DNA of 13,060 nt. Source: Candidatus Kuenenia stuttgartensis (GTDB lineage: Bacteria > Planctomycetota > Planctomycetia > Isosphaerales > Isosphaeraceae). Location of the stretch: positions 1 to 13,060 of the forward strand of contig CAMCFM010000062.1 of the NCBI GenBank assembly GCA_945874095.1, read 5' to 3'. Positions 1 to 7,105 of this stretch are shown here, one piece after another. Position numbers and translations under genes: made by a program. The notes under the pieces were generated by a model. The model made no database searches. It was not told where the DNA came from and was given only the letters and a program-made list of their open reading frames with translations. Every line of letters starts with the position of its first letter. The stretch's first letter is position 1.

Positions 1-581
1 ATCACGACTGGCAACTGCGCGATAAAGCCAAACCGTCTGAGAATTCTGGGAAATCAGTTCTGGAAGAAACGTGGTCTATAAACGTCTATGATATCCCGAA
101 TCAACCAGCCTGGATTTGGGATCTGACCAGTTCTCAGACTGCGGTAGGGCAGGACCTGGAAATTGTCAAGCACCGATATGGAGGCATGGCCTATCGTGGT
201 CCTGAGCCATTTGTGAAAGGTAAGCTGGATGTTCTAACCAGCGAAGGGCACAACCATCGGACCAAAGCTGACCAGAAGCCAGCGAAACGGTTTGATTTGA
301 CAGGCCCTGTTGCAGAAGGCTCTGAGACATATGTCGGAGCCGTCATGTGCGACCACCCCTCCAACCTCCGTTTCCCGAACGTGGTGCGGATCCATCCTGT
401 CACTCTCCCGTTTTTCAGCTTTGTACCTGCTTACAAAGAGAACCTGAAACTGAAAGCAGGGCAGGCCACAACCTGGAGATATCGTACGATGGTGCACGAT
501 GGCCGGCCTGATCAACGACGGGATGAGGCGCTTTTTCAAGACTTTTCCACACCGGTCAGGGTGGAATTTAAATCGCGTTAA
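1..581 (+). CDS. DUF6807 family protein, 3' part (5' end outside window)
   Basis: The open frame enters from the left edge (first full codon at position 3) and gives 192 residues before the TAA at 579-581. The translation carries hallmarks I associate with DUF6807 (Pfam PF14100, once labelled 'methane oxygenase PmoA'): a YGGMAYRGPEPF segment, an LTSEGHNHRTKAD segment, then GAVMCDHPSNLRFPN, PFFSFVPAY and a closing WRYRTMVHDG. The family is common in planctomycetes and often lies near sugar-related oxidoreductases. Its function is not established and the PmoA label should not be read as methane oxidation. An internal ATG at 186 is not the start, because similarity to the family continues upstream of it. 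No signal peptide can be judged since the N-terminus is missing. No terminator hairpin with a T-tract is seen right after the stop. The family call is from motif memory, not a search. Confidence 0.8.
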   Translation, partial: HDWQLRDKAKPSENSGKSVLEETWSINVYDIPNQPAWIWDLTSSQTAVGQDLEIVKHRYGGMAYRGPEPFVKGKLDVLTSEGHNHRTKADQKPAKRFDLTGPVAEGSETYVGAVMCDHPSNLRFPNVVRIHPVTLPFFSFVPAYKENLKLKAGQATTWRYRTMVHDGRPDQRRDEALFQDFSTPVRVEFKSR

Positions 582-979
582 ATTTGAAATCCGTAAGGAA
601 ATAAGACCTCCGTATGTGGCGGTTTGCATACGACCGCACCAGCCCGCAAACTCAGCTGAATCGCTACAACTGCTACATTCCGCAATGGTCGCCCAACAGG
701 TCAGTCATCTTCATAAAACCGGAGACTGGAGGGTGGATCGGCTTGTTTATTCTCCGATAGTTACGGTTGTCAAGTGCGAGTCTCACGGAAATGTCACGGA
801 AGCGACACTTCTGATTCTCGTAGCCCATGAATCTTGAACAGGTCGGCCTTAGCATTTTAAGGCGGGTGTTTCGTTGATCTCCGGCAAGCCGGTGAGCGAT
901 TGAAACCACTCGGGCCGATTTCGTTGAGGGTTCGCAAGGAAGGCAATTCAAACACTTGACGTCACAAGGAGGTCGTGTC
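582..979. other. Intergenic region upstream of fliW, no convincing gene
   Basis: About 400 bp lie between the DUF6807 stop and fliW. Open frames on both strands here give low-complexity or family-less translations with no start signal, so I call none. A 6-bp stem (GCCTTA 846-851 with TAAGGC 858-863, loop GCATTT) lacks a T-tract and is not a terminator. A weak sigma70-like pair overlaps it: TTGAAC (834-839), 16 bp, TTTAAG (856-861). This could be the fliW promoter, but each box matches only 4 of 6 bases. No good sigma28 (TAAA-N15-GCCGATAA) or sigma54 element was found. A short CCGGC/GCCGG repeat lies at 881-892. Confidence 0.5.
966..973 (+). promoter_or_regulatory. Shine-Dalgarno of fliW, overlapping a candidate CsrA site
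   Basis: AAGGAGGT sits 6 nt before the ATG at 980 and fixes that codon as the fliW start, rather than the in-frame TTG at 956 that lies upstream of it. The wider stretch ACAAGGAGGT (964-973) matches 9 of 10 positions of the core ACARGGAUGU of the CsrA/RsmA binding consensus. CsrA bound here would block ribosome access. The overlap is seen in the sequence; regulation is inferred. Confidence 0.75.
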
Positions 980-1459
980 ATGAACGTGATGACAAGTCGG
1001 TTTGGTTCGCTGAATGTTCAGGAATCAGATGTTGTGCGATTGACTGAAGGCCTGGTTGGCTTTCGATCATCCACCCAGTTCCTGCTTTTGGCAGATCAGA
1101 AAGTGGATGGCCTGTACTGGCTTCAAAGCCTGGACACGCCAGAACTCGCCTTTGCCTTGGTCACACCCGGGGAAGGGCTTGAGGATTATCATGTGGATGT
1201 TCGTGCCGGTGATCGGGCCGCTTTGGCGCTTGACGATTGTCAAGAGCCGGAAGTCTTCCTGATCCTGAATCGGAACGAGGCTGGTGTCTTGACCGTCAAC
1301 CTGCAAGGGCCGATGGTCTTCAATCTGGAAAAACGGCTTGGCCGCCAGATGGTCCTGACATCCAGTCGACACTCCGTGCGACATCCTCTCGGTGAACCGG
1401 CATCGGATGAAATTCTGCTCTCTGTTGGATCAGCCTTTGCACTTCGTGCCTCTGCCTGA
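980..1459 (+). CDS. fliW: FliW, flagellar assembly factor and CsrA antagonist
   Basis: This 159-residue protein matches FliW over its full length: an N-terminal TSRFGSLNVQESDVVRLTEG segment, LVGF, LQSLDTPELAFALV near residues 48-61, and the C-terminal TVNLQGPMVFNLEKRLGRQMVL block. The usual family length is about 130-160 residues. In Bacillus subtilis FliW binds either flagellin or CsrA. When flagellin is low, FliW holds CsrA and so frees flagellin mRNA for translation. It acts in the cytoplasm. The start is set by the Shine-Dalgarno at 966-973. csrA follows 189 bp downstream in the same direction, the conserved gene pair for this switch. No other flagellar gene is visible in the window. Identity is secure; the role in this organism is inferred from the family. 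Confidence 0.93.
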   Translation: MNVMTSRFGSLNVQESDVVRLTEGLVGFRSSTQFLLLADQKVDGLYWLQSLDTPELAFALVTPGEGLEDYHVDVRAGDRAALALDDCQEPEVFLILNRNEAGVLTVNLQGPMVFNLEKRLGRQMVLTSSRHSVRHPLGEPASDEILLSVGSAFALRASA

Positions 1460-1648
1460 CCCATCCGAAAAATCGCGTATTCATTCCCATTCCGTTTTAT
1501 CACGTTCAAGCAGGTCGTGGAGTGATCCGACTGCCGACTACCCAACAATACCAGGGAAACTCGGCACCGGAGCACGGGACAAATCCGGAAAGCGTGGCCA
1601 GGGATGGTCACGACTCTCGACCGTTGGCAGGAGGAAGGAGCCTGTAAG
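1460..1648 (+). promoter_or_regulatory. GGA-rich csrA leader with hairpin, candidate CsrA autoregulation
   Basis: The fliW-csrA gap is long for a coupled pair and contains about nine GGA triplets, six of them spread between 1518 and 1604 and three in the Shine-Dalgarno region. CAGGGATGGT (1599-1608) resembles the CsrA consensus. It lies in an interrupted hairpin (GCCA 1597-1600 with TGGC 1625-1628; GGTC 1606-1609 with GACC 1619-1622) immediately before the csrA ribosome site, with its GGA unpaired. CsrA proteins are known to bind GGA in loops near the Shine-Dalgarno. No good promoter was found in this gap, so csrA probably shares a transcript with fliW. Confidence 0.4.
1629..1640 (+). promoter_or_regulatory. 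Double Shine-Dalgarno of csrA
   Basis: AGGAGG followed directly by AAGGAG ends 8 nt before the ATG at 1649. It selects that codon over an upstream in-frame GTG at 1604, which would add 15 residues not found in CsrA. Three GGA motifs in this purine block are also possible CsrA contacts. Confidence 0.8.
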
Positions 1649-1912
1649 ATGCTGGTCCTTTCACGTCACCGAGACGAAAGCATCATCATTGGCGATGACA
1701 TAGTCATTACCGTGGTGGACATTCGTGGTGATAAGGTCCGATTGGGCATTGCTGCCCCTATCGAGATCAGCGTGCACCGTCAAGAAGTGTACGAAGCAAT
1801 TCAGCGCGAAAATCGACAAGCCAGTCGCCTGGAACCCCAGGAAGCTCGCCAGGTCGAAGCCGTTCGCGGCCCAATTCGTCGCGATTTCAAGCGAAATCAT
1901 TTGGAAGCCTAA
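1649..1912 (+). CDS. csrA: CsrA, carbon storage / translational regulator
   Basis: The 87-residue product starts with the CsrA signature MLVLSRHRDESIIIGDDI and continues through the five-strand core to ISVHRQEVYEAIQ. The residues needed for RNA binding in Escherichia coli CsrA are present: Leu4, Arg6, Val42 and Arg44. CsrA dimers bind GGA motifs in mRNA leaders and change translation or stability; FliW, encoded just upstream, is its protein antagonist. The protein is longer than the roughly 61 residues of E. coli CsrA. After residue 59 a charged tail rich in Arg, Glu and Gln follows, of unknown role; FliW-dependent CsrA proteins often have extended C-termini. An intrinsic terminator follows 13 nt after the stop. 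Confidence 0.95.
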   Translation: MLVLSRHRDESIIIGDDIVITVVDIRGDKVRLGIAAPIEISVHRQEVYEAIQRENRQASRLEPQEARQVEAVRGPIRRDFKRNHLEA

Positions 1913-1925
1913 TGCTTCCCATCAC

Positions 1926-1960
1926 GGGAGATGGCCACTTTTGGCCATCTCCCTTTTTTT
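1926..1960 (+). terminator. Intrinsic terminator of fliW-csrA
   Basis: A perfect 12-bp stem (GGGAGATGGCCA 1926-1937 with TGGCCATCTCCC 1942-1953) with a 4-nt loop is followed by seven T (1954-1960). It ends the csrA transcript. On the opposite strand the stem is followed by GTGATGGGA without a T-tract, so it should not terminate the converging gene efficiently. Confidence 0.93.
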
Positions 1961-1965
1961 GTTTC

Positions 1966-2778
1966 TCAACCTAATGGCTTACGCTTACGCCACTGGCGAT
2001 AGATCAAGCCCGTAAAGCCCAGTCCATAAATCACGATCGTTGCTGGCTCAGGCACGACTGTCGGGTTGATCGAAAATGTGTCCACACCAATGTATCCACC
2101 AGAGCCACCCACAAGCTCCTGATTCGACAAATTGTAGCGGAATCCAATCCGGCCCGTTGTCGGACCATTCAGACCCGAAACTGTTGCCGTAAACTGTGTC
2201 CACTGATCAGGAAACCCATCAACGGTCAGCGTCGGATTGATACTCGTCAAAAGCGTATTGAAATCGCCCACTCCGGTCGGATCACCCGCTGCACCAATAT
2301 AGGCGCTGTCTCCATTGGTGCTTAATCGCACTTCCAAGCGATTCGGAGTCGAAGCGGTGGACTGCTCGCGAGCCCAGAATGAAACAACGTCGCCATTGTT
2401 CAGAGTCTGCGAATCCGAGAGCAGCCAGGTGTTGATAAATGACCACGATGTCCCATCATAACCAGCCGCCCACGAAAACCCTGCGTAAGATGTTGCAGGG
2501 CCTGACTGAGCGTCAAACCCGTAGGGCTGAACCGTGGCATCGTAGGGTTGGCCGGGGGTCACAAACGGGTTGTAAACATCTGATGGACCAGTTGTTACAG
2601 CTGACCATCCAGTAGGGAGTGAGTCTCCCGGAACGGTGTAACTGTCAAAGCCCTGCTGTGATTCAGTGGGTTGCGAATTGATGATCGAGGCATCAATACA
2701 CGTCTCTGTGGAAATCAATCCAACGATGGCGAATCCAATCAAAGCTGGTAACCGCAGCCGAATCCATGATGCATGCAT
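1966..2778 (-). CDS. PEP-CTERM sorting-domain protein, choice-of-anchor J-like
   Basis: The 270-residue protein has an N-terminal hydrophobic stretch after RLRL (residues 8-30), consistent with a Sec signal peptide. The last 29 residues form a PEP-CTERM signal: VPEPAT (242-247), a hydrophobic helix ending in GLIY, then a basic RQWRKRK tail. The middle, with NNGDVVSFWAR, LEVRLSTNG, WTQFTATVSGL, GRIGFRYN and GGYIGVDTFSI, resembles the choice-of-anchor J beta-sandwich found in such proteins. PEP-CTERM proteins are exported, recognised by an exosortase and processed at the cell surface, often with exopolysaccharide production. No exosortase is in the window. The ATG at 2778 lacks a strong Shine-Dalgarno. 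A near-consensus promoter lies about 80 bp upstream. The substrate or partner is unknown. Confidence 0.88.
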   Translation of the reverse strand: MHASWIRLRLPALIGFAIVGLISTETCIDASIINSQPTESQQGFDSYTVPGDSLPTGWSAVTTGPSDVYNPFVTPGQPYDATVQPYGFDAQSGPATSYAGFSWAAGYDGTSWSFINTWLLSDSQTLNNGDVVSFWAREQSTASTPNRLEVRLSTNGDSAYIGAAGDPTGVGDFNTLLTSINPTLTVDGFPDQWTQFTATVSGLNGPTTGRIGFRYNLSNQELVGGSGGYIGVDTFSINPTVVPEPATIVIYGLGFTGLIYRQWRKRKPLG

Positions 2779-2859
2779 AACACGAGTCCATTCGTCATGA
2801 TGTAGTGCAAAAGCTGACCATTCAGGAAGATGATGTCCTATATCACTCCTGATTGCGTC

Positions 2860-2888
2860 CTTATAAACCGATATCCCAAAACTGTCAA
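2860..2888 (-). promoter_or_regulatory. Sigma70-type promoter for the PEP-CTERM gene
   Basis: Read on the minus strand, a perfect -35 box TTGACA (2883-2888) is followed by a 17-bp spacer and a -10 box TATAAG (2860-2865, 5 of 6 matches). Transcription would start near 2853, giving a leader of about 75 nt to the ATG at 2778. It is the best match to the vegetative consensus I found in the window. Confidence 0.72.
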
Positions 2889-3005
2889 GTGGAGTTTATT
2901 GAAATTGAAGGAAATTTTTTTTACAGACATTGTTTTGAAAACTGGACGTTACTTCTGGAAATTTCCCGAATTAAGTTCGAGATCAAAAGCTCTGGATGAA
3001 TCCGA

Positions 3006-3034
3006 TTGCCCCTCTCCCAAATTTAACGTATCTT
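3006..3034 (+). promoter_or_regulatory. Weak candidate promoter for the cytochrome/DUF1501 operon
   Basis: TTGCCC (3006-3011), a 17-bp spacer and TATCTT (3029-3034) match 4 of 6 bases in each box. The predicted start lies about 55 nt before the ATG at 3096. Spacing and position fit; the boxes are poor, so this is tentative. Confidence 0.28.
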
Positions 3035-3095
3035 TATAGAGACTGCCCCCTCTCCACCCCAGCACATCATCTCGACATCGCTGAACCCTAAAACC

Positions 3096-5636
3096 ATGCT
3101 CCACCGAACGATTTCTCAATCCACTATCAGAATCGCCATCGGTTTCATCCTTGGTCTGACCGTCTCGACCACGACGAAAGCTCAGCAGGAGCAAGAGCAC
3201 AGCCGCTTCAGTCGCGAAATCCTGCCCATCCTTTCCGACCGCTGTTTTACCTGCCATGGCCCCGATTCTGCGAAACGCAAAGCCGATCTCAGGCTCGATC
3301 AGCGCGATTCTGCCCTTAAATCAAAAGCCATCGTCCCCGGTAAGGCCAGCGAAAGTGAGCTGATTGCCCGAATCACAAGTCATGATCCAGACGAGGTCAT
3401 GCCCCCACCCAAACTCGCCAAACCTCTCAGCCCTGAACAAGTCGAAACGCTCAAAAGCTGGATCAACGCAGGTGCCGTCTGGGGCCAACACTGGGCCTGG
3501 GAAAAACCGGTCAGACCCATGATCCCAAAGACCGTCCATTCAGAATGGGTCAAAAATCCTGTCGACGCCTTTGTCCTCTCCCGACTCGAATCCAAATCGC
3601 TCCAGCCTCAGCCAGAAGCCACCCGGACAGAACTTCTGAGACGCGTATCGCTCGACCTCACCGGCCTTCCGCCCTCAGAATCCGAAGTTTCTGCGTTCCT
3701 AAACGACAATACACCTTATGCTTACGAAAAGTTAGTCGACCGGCTTTTAGCCTCCCCCCGATTCGGCGAGCGGATGGCCTGGGATTGGCTCGATGCTGCC
3801 CGATATGCTGATACCAATGGATATCAGGGGGATGGCGAACGCACCATGTGGCCCTGGCGCGACTGGGTTGTCCAGGCCTTCAACAACGATATGCCGTTTG
3901 ACCAGTTCACCGTCAACCAAATCGCCGGCGACCTCATTCCCAAAGCCCATCCTGACCAGATTCTGGCCACCGGCTTCAACCGAAACCACATGATCAATGG
4001 GGAAGGGGGGCGGATCGCGGAAGAAAATCGCGTGGAATATGTCTTCGACCAGACAGAAACCACCAGCACCATCTGGCTCGGCCTGACCATGACCTGCGCC
4101 CGCTGCCACGACCACAAATTCGACCCCATCTCCAAACGCGATTATTATCAGCTCTTTTCATTCTTCAACCAAACACCTGTGAGCGGCTCCGACGGCAGTG
4201 GCCAATCCGCCCCTGTGCTCGACATGACCACCCCTCAGCAACAGATTCAGCTTAGAAAGGCATCCGCCGCTTACAACGCTTTATTGAAAGTGGTACTAGC
4301 CAAAGAAACAAAACTTCGTGAAGCCGGAATGGTGATCAAAGATGGCAAATATTCCACCACTTTGCCCGTCGGCATTGAATCCACTTTGAGGAAAGGTCCA
4401 AATTCGCGAATCCCTGAAAATGATACAGAACTGACGAACTATTATGGTAAGTCTCAGCCTGAGTATTTATTGCAATTGCAGGAACTACGAAAGTTGAGAC
4501 AAGTTCGCGACACTGCCGCTTCGAAAATGACGAGAGTCATGGTCATGGCCGATTCTCCCAAACCTCGCGACACCTTCGCTCTGACACGTGGCACTTACGA
4601 CAAGCTTGAATCAAAAGTCTCGCCCCGGTTGTTGTCCGCATTTATCAATGATCCGAGAACCGAATCCAAGCCAGAAAAATCGCTCAACCGGCTCGATCTG
4701 GCCAACTGGTTCATGGACCCTGAAAATCCTCTCACAGCCAGAGTCACAGTCAATCGCCTCTGGCAAATGCTATTCGGGATGGGGATCGTTAAAACCACCG
4801 AAGATTTCGGCCTTCAAGGCCAGTTGCCAAGCCACCCTGAATTGCTCGATTATCTCGCTTCCGAATTTCAATCGCCTCTAAACGGCTCAAAACCGTGGAG
4901 CACAAAGCACATTATTCGCTTGATCCTGACCTCGGCCACTTATCGCCAATCGGCCAGTGCTCCGGCGGAATCGTGGTCTAACGACCCTGAAAACAGGCTT
5001 TTGGGACGTGGGCCAAGGCACCGGCTGCCATCGTGGATGATTCGCGATCAGGCCCTGGCAATCTCAGGCCTCTTAACCCCCGCCATGGGCGGCCCTTCAG
5101 TCAAGTCCTACCAGCCTACCGGCATTTGGGAAGAAGCCACTTTCGGCAACAAAACCTACGTTCAGGATCATGGCGATGCGCTTTACCGCAGAAGTCTTTA
5201 CCTGTTCTGGCGAAGAATTGTCGGCCCAACCATTTTCTTTGACAGCCCCAATCGTCAGACCTGCTCCGTGAAGTCCGTCATCACCAACACCCCTCTGCAT
5301 GCTTTGATTACCCTGAACGATGTAACGTATGTCGAAGCTGCCCGGGTTTTCGCTGGAAATGCAATCCGTCATGGTGGATCAACCGACGCCTTGAGAGCAA
5401 AATGGATCTTCCAGAAGGCGTTGGTCAGATCACCCAATCCAAACGAGTTGCAATTGATGTTGAAATCGCTTGCAAAACAAAGAGCGATTTTCCAATCAGA
5501 CCCCACTGCGGCCCAAAGCCTGATAAAAACCGGCGAGAGTCCACCCATGACTGACTTGAATGCAGCTGAACATGCCGCGTGGACACAGGTTTGCCTGATG
5601 GTCCTGAATCTTGATGAAACACTAAGCAAACCTTGA
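3096..5636 (+). CDS. Secreted PSCyt1/DUF1549/DUF1553 cytochrome-like protein
   Basis: The 846-residue protein begins with a Sec-type signal (residues 1-29, ending TKA). The planctomycete cytochrome c domain PSCyt1 (about 36-128) follows, with the haem motif CFTCH at 50-54 and a likely Met ligand in VMPPPK (Met102). DUF1549 spans about 155-360, including LTGLPP, the RFGERMAWDWLDAARYAD segment and a second CxxCH, CARCHDHKFDP (Cys334, Cys337, His338). A variable linker (about 370-500) leads to DUF1553 (about 530-790), with the LANWFMDPENPLTARVTVNR segment, GIVKT and HPELLDYLA. The family is abundant in planctomycetes and nearly always precedes a DUF1501 gene, as here. Its activity is unknown; periplasmic electron transfer or haem-linked oxidation is a guess. 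No clear Shine-Dalgarno precedes the ATG. Domain calls are from recognised motifs; domain limits are approximate. Confidence 0.93.
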   Translation: MLHRTISQSTIRIAIGFILGLTVSTTTKAQQEQEHSRFSREILPILSDRCFTCHGPDSAKRKADLRLDQRDSALKSKAIVPGKASESELIARITSHDPDEVMPPPKLAKPLSPEQVETLKSWINAGAVWGQHWAWEKPVRPMIPKTVHSEWVKNPVDAFVLSRLESKSLQPQPEATRTELLRRVSLDLTGLPPSESEVSAFLNDNTPYAYEKLVDRLLASPRFGERMAWDWLDAARYADTNGYQGDGERTMWPWRDWVVQAFNNDMPFDQFTVNQIAGDLIPKAHPDQILATGFNRNHMINGEGGRIAEENRVEYVFDQTETTSTIWLGLTMTCARCHDHKFDPISKRDYYQLFSFFNQTPVSGSDGSGQSAPVLDMTTPQQQIQLRKASAAYNALLKVVLAKETKLREAGMVIKDGKYSTTLPVGIESTLRKGPNSRIPENDTELTNYYGKSQPEYLLQLQELRKLRQVRDTAASKMTRVMVMADSPKPRDTFALTRGTYDKLESKVSPRLLSAFINDPRTESKPEKSLNRLDLANWFMDPENPLTARVTVNRLWQMLFGMGIVKTTEDFGLQGQLPSHPELLDYLASEFQSPLNGSKPWSTKHIIRLILTSATYRQSASAPAESWSNDPENRLLGRGPRHRLPSWMIRDQALAISGLLTPAMGGPSVKSYQPTGIWEEATFGNKTYVQDHGDALYRRSLYLFWRRIVGPTIFFDSPNRQTCSVKSVITNTPLHALITLNDVTYVEAARVFAGNAIRHGGSTDALRAKWIFQKALVRSPNPNELQLMLKSLAKQRAIFQSDPTAAQSLIKTGESPPMTDLNAAEHAAWTQVCLMVLNLDETLSKP

Positions 5637-5656
5637 AATCATCTGAGAAAAATATC

Positions 5657-7105
5657 ATGCAAACTCCTGAAGATGTCATTTCAGCCCAATTCACGCGCCG
5701 AAGCCTGTTCGGCCAGTCGGCCATGGGCCTTGGTTCAGCGGCACTTGCATCACTTTTTGGGCAGCAATCGCAAGGCGAAGGAATCTCCGGCAACGGCTTG
5801 CCGCATCACACGCCCAAAGCCAAGAACGTGATTTACCTGTTCCAGAATGGTGGACCTTCGCACGTCGACCTTTTTGATTACAAGCCAGAACTGAGCCGCC
5901 TCAAAGGCGAGCAGATCCCAGAATCGATCGTCGGCAAAGCCCGATTCAGCACCATGACTAGTGGCCAGACGGCCCGCCCGTGCCTCCCGGAAATCTCCAA
6001 GTTTGCCCAGCACGGCCAATCAGGTGCAACTGTCAGTGACTTTATGGCGAATACCGCCAAAATTGCTGACGATCTCTGTTTCATTAAGTCCATGCACACC
6101 ACTCAGGTGAACCACGCCCCTGCGATTACATTTTTCCTGACCGGTTCCGAAATGCCAGGCCGACCCAGCATGGGCTCGTGGCTGACCTATGGACTTGGCG
6201 TCGAATCACAGAATCTGCCTGGTTTTGTGGTCATGACATCACGCGATAAAGAGGCCTCCTGCGGCCAGATCTTCTACGACTTTTACTGGAGTAGTGGCTT
6301 CCTCCCGAGTAAATATCAAGGCGTGAAGTTTCGCGGTGGCGGCGATCCAGTGCTTTATCTCGAAAACCCTCCAGGCGTCAGCCGAAATGCACGCAGGGCC
6401 ATGCTCGACGACCTTTCTGCCCTCAATCGCGACACTTTCAGCCACGTCGGCGATCCTGAAATTCAGACACGTATTGCCCAATATGAAATGTCATATCAAA
6501 TGCAAATGAGTGTGCCCGAGCTGACCGACCTCTCAAACGAGCCCGAAAACGTGCTGGCTGAATATGGCCCTGATGTCAGGCGGGCCGGCTCGTTTGCCTA
6601 TAATTGCATTATGGCCCGCAGGTTGGTGGAACGAGGTGTCAAGTTCGTTCAACTGCTTCATGCTGGCTGGGATCAGCACCGCAATTTAAACACCCAGCTC
6701 AAAGTGCAATGCACCGATACGGACGCCCCATCCGCAGCACTTGTGCGCGACTTAAAACGTCGTGGCCTGCTCGATGAAACGCTCGTCATCTGGGGCGGCG
6801 AATTTGGCAGAACTCCATTCCTTCAGGGCAAAATCGAGGAAATCAAATCCTGGGGCCGCGATCACCATCCATACGCATTTACTGTCTGGATGGCAGGTGG
6901 AGGGATCAAGCCAGGCATGACTTACGGAGGATCCGACGATTTCGGCTTCAAAGCCGTTCAGGATCCAGTTTCCGTCCACGACCTTCAAGCCACGATCTTG
7001 CATTTGCTGGGAATCGATCACACCCGACTGACTTTCCGTTTCCAGGGCCGGGACTTCCGCCTGACCGACGTTCACGGTTCTGTAATTAAAAGGATCCTGT
7101 CATGA
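5657..7105 (+). CDS. Tat-exported DUF1501 protein, copy A
   Basis: From the ATG at 5657 the product has 482 residues. An in-frame TTG at 5633 overlaps the stop of the upstream gene and would add eight residues before the signal; I prefer the ATG, with modest certainty, since neither has a strong Shine-Dalgarno. Residues 12-34 form a twin-arginine signal (FTRRSLFG plus a hydrophobic stretch), implying folded export. The body shows DUF1501 hallmarks: NVIYLFQNGGPSHVDLFDYKPEL, HTTQVNHAPA, AYNCIMARRLVERGVKFVQLLHAGWDQH, RGLLDETLVIWGGEFGRTP (about 369-387), GRDHHPYAF (Asp402, His403, His404) and PVSVHDLQATILHLLGID. The family resembles the alkaline phosphatase/sulfatase superfamily, and the Asp/His/Glu residues could bind metal; no reaction has been established that I know of. 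It lies 20 bp after the cytochrome-like gene, its usual partner. Confidence 0.92.
   Translation: MQTPEDVISAQFTRRSLFGQSAMGLGSAALASLFGQQSQGEGISGNGLPHHTPKAKNVIYLFQNGGPSHVDLFDYKPELSRLKGEQIPESIVGKARFSTMTSGQTARPCLPEISKFAQHGQSGATVSDFMANTAKIADDLCFIKSMHTTQVNHAPAITFFLTGSEMPGRPSMGSWLTYGLGVESQNLPGFVVMTSRDKEASCGQIFYDFYWSSGFLPSKYQGVKFRGGGDPVLYLENPPGVSRNARRAMLDDLSALNRDTFSHVGDPEIQTRIAQYEMSYQMQMSVPELTDLSNEPENVLAEYGPDVRRAGSFAYNCIMARRLVERGVKFVQLLHAGWDQHRNLNTQLKVQCTDTDAPSAALVRDLKRRGLLDETLVIWGGEFGRTPFLQGKIEEIKSWGRDHHPYAFTVWMAGGGIKPGMTYGGSDDFGFKAVQDPVSVHDLQATILHLLGIDHTRLTFRFQGRDFRLTDVHGSVIKRILS
6761..6780 (+). repeat. 20-bp direct repeat shared by the two DUF1501 genes, unit 1
   Basis: Positions 6761-6780 are identical to 8200-8219. 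Both encode the RGLLDET motif that precedes the SE/GE-x-GR block of DUF1501. Identity includes the wobble bases, but flanking bases differ at once. Confidence 0.8.

Larger units (their letters stand above)
2779..3095. other. Divergent intergenic region with promoters
   Basis: About 317 bp separate the divergently transcribed PEP-CTERM and cytochrome-like genes. The middle is AT-rich, with an eight-T run near 2911-2920. It holds the strong minus-strand promoter and a weaker plus-strand candidate listed separately. A 69-codon open frame inside (2830-3039) has no recognisable family or ribosome site and covers the promoter, so I do not call it a gene. Confidence 0.6.

Noticed and set aside
499..837. 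Open frame after the DUF6807 gene
   Set aside because: It starts inside DUF6807 in another frame, and its translation resembles no protein family.
901..930. Flagellar sigma28 promoter before fliW (GCCGAT near 915-920)
   Set aside because: No TAAA box at the required distance upstream.
956..979. TTG at 956 as the fliW start
   Set aside because: The strong Shine-Dalgarno at 966-973 would lie inside the coding region, and the eight extra residues do not belong to FliW.
1604..1648. GTG at 1604 as the csrA start
   Set aside because: CsrA proteins begin with MLVLSR, and a double Shine-Dalgarno precedes the ATG at 1649.
1926..1953. Bidirectional terminator between csrA and the PEP-CTERM gene
   Set aside because: The stem is symmetric, but only the plus strand has a T-tract after it.
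2830..3039. Small gene in the divergent gap
   Set aside because: No family, no ribosome site, AT-rich low-complexity sequence, and it covers the strong minus-strand promoter.
5633..5656. TTG start for DUF1501 copy A overlapping the upstream stop
   Set aside because: The overlap is attractive for coupling, but the ATG at 5657 gives a normal Tat signal and TTG is a rarer start. It is not fully excluded.
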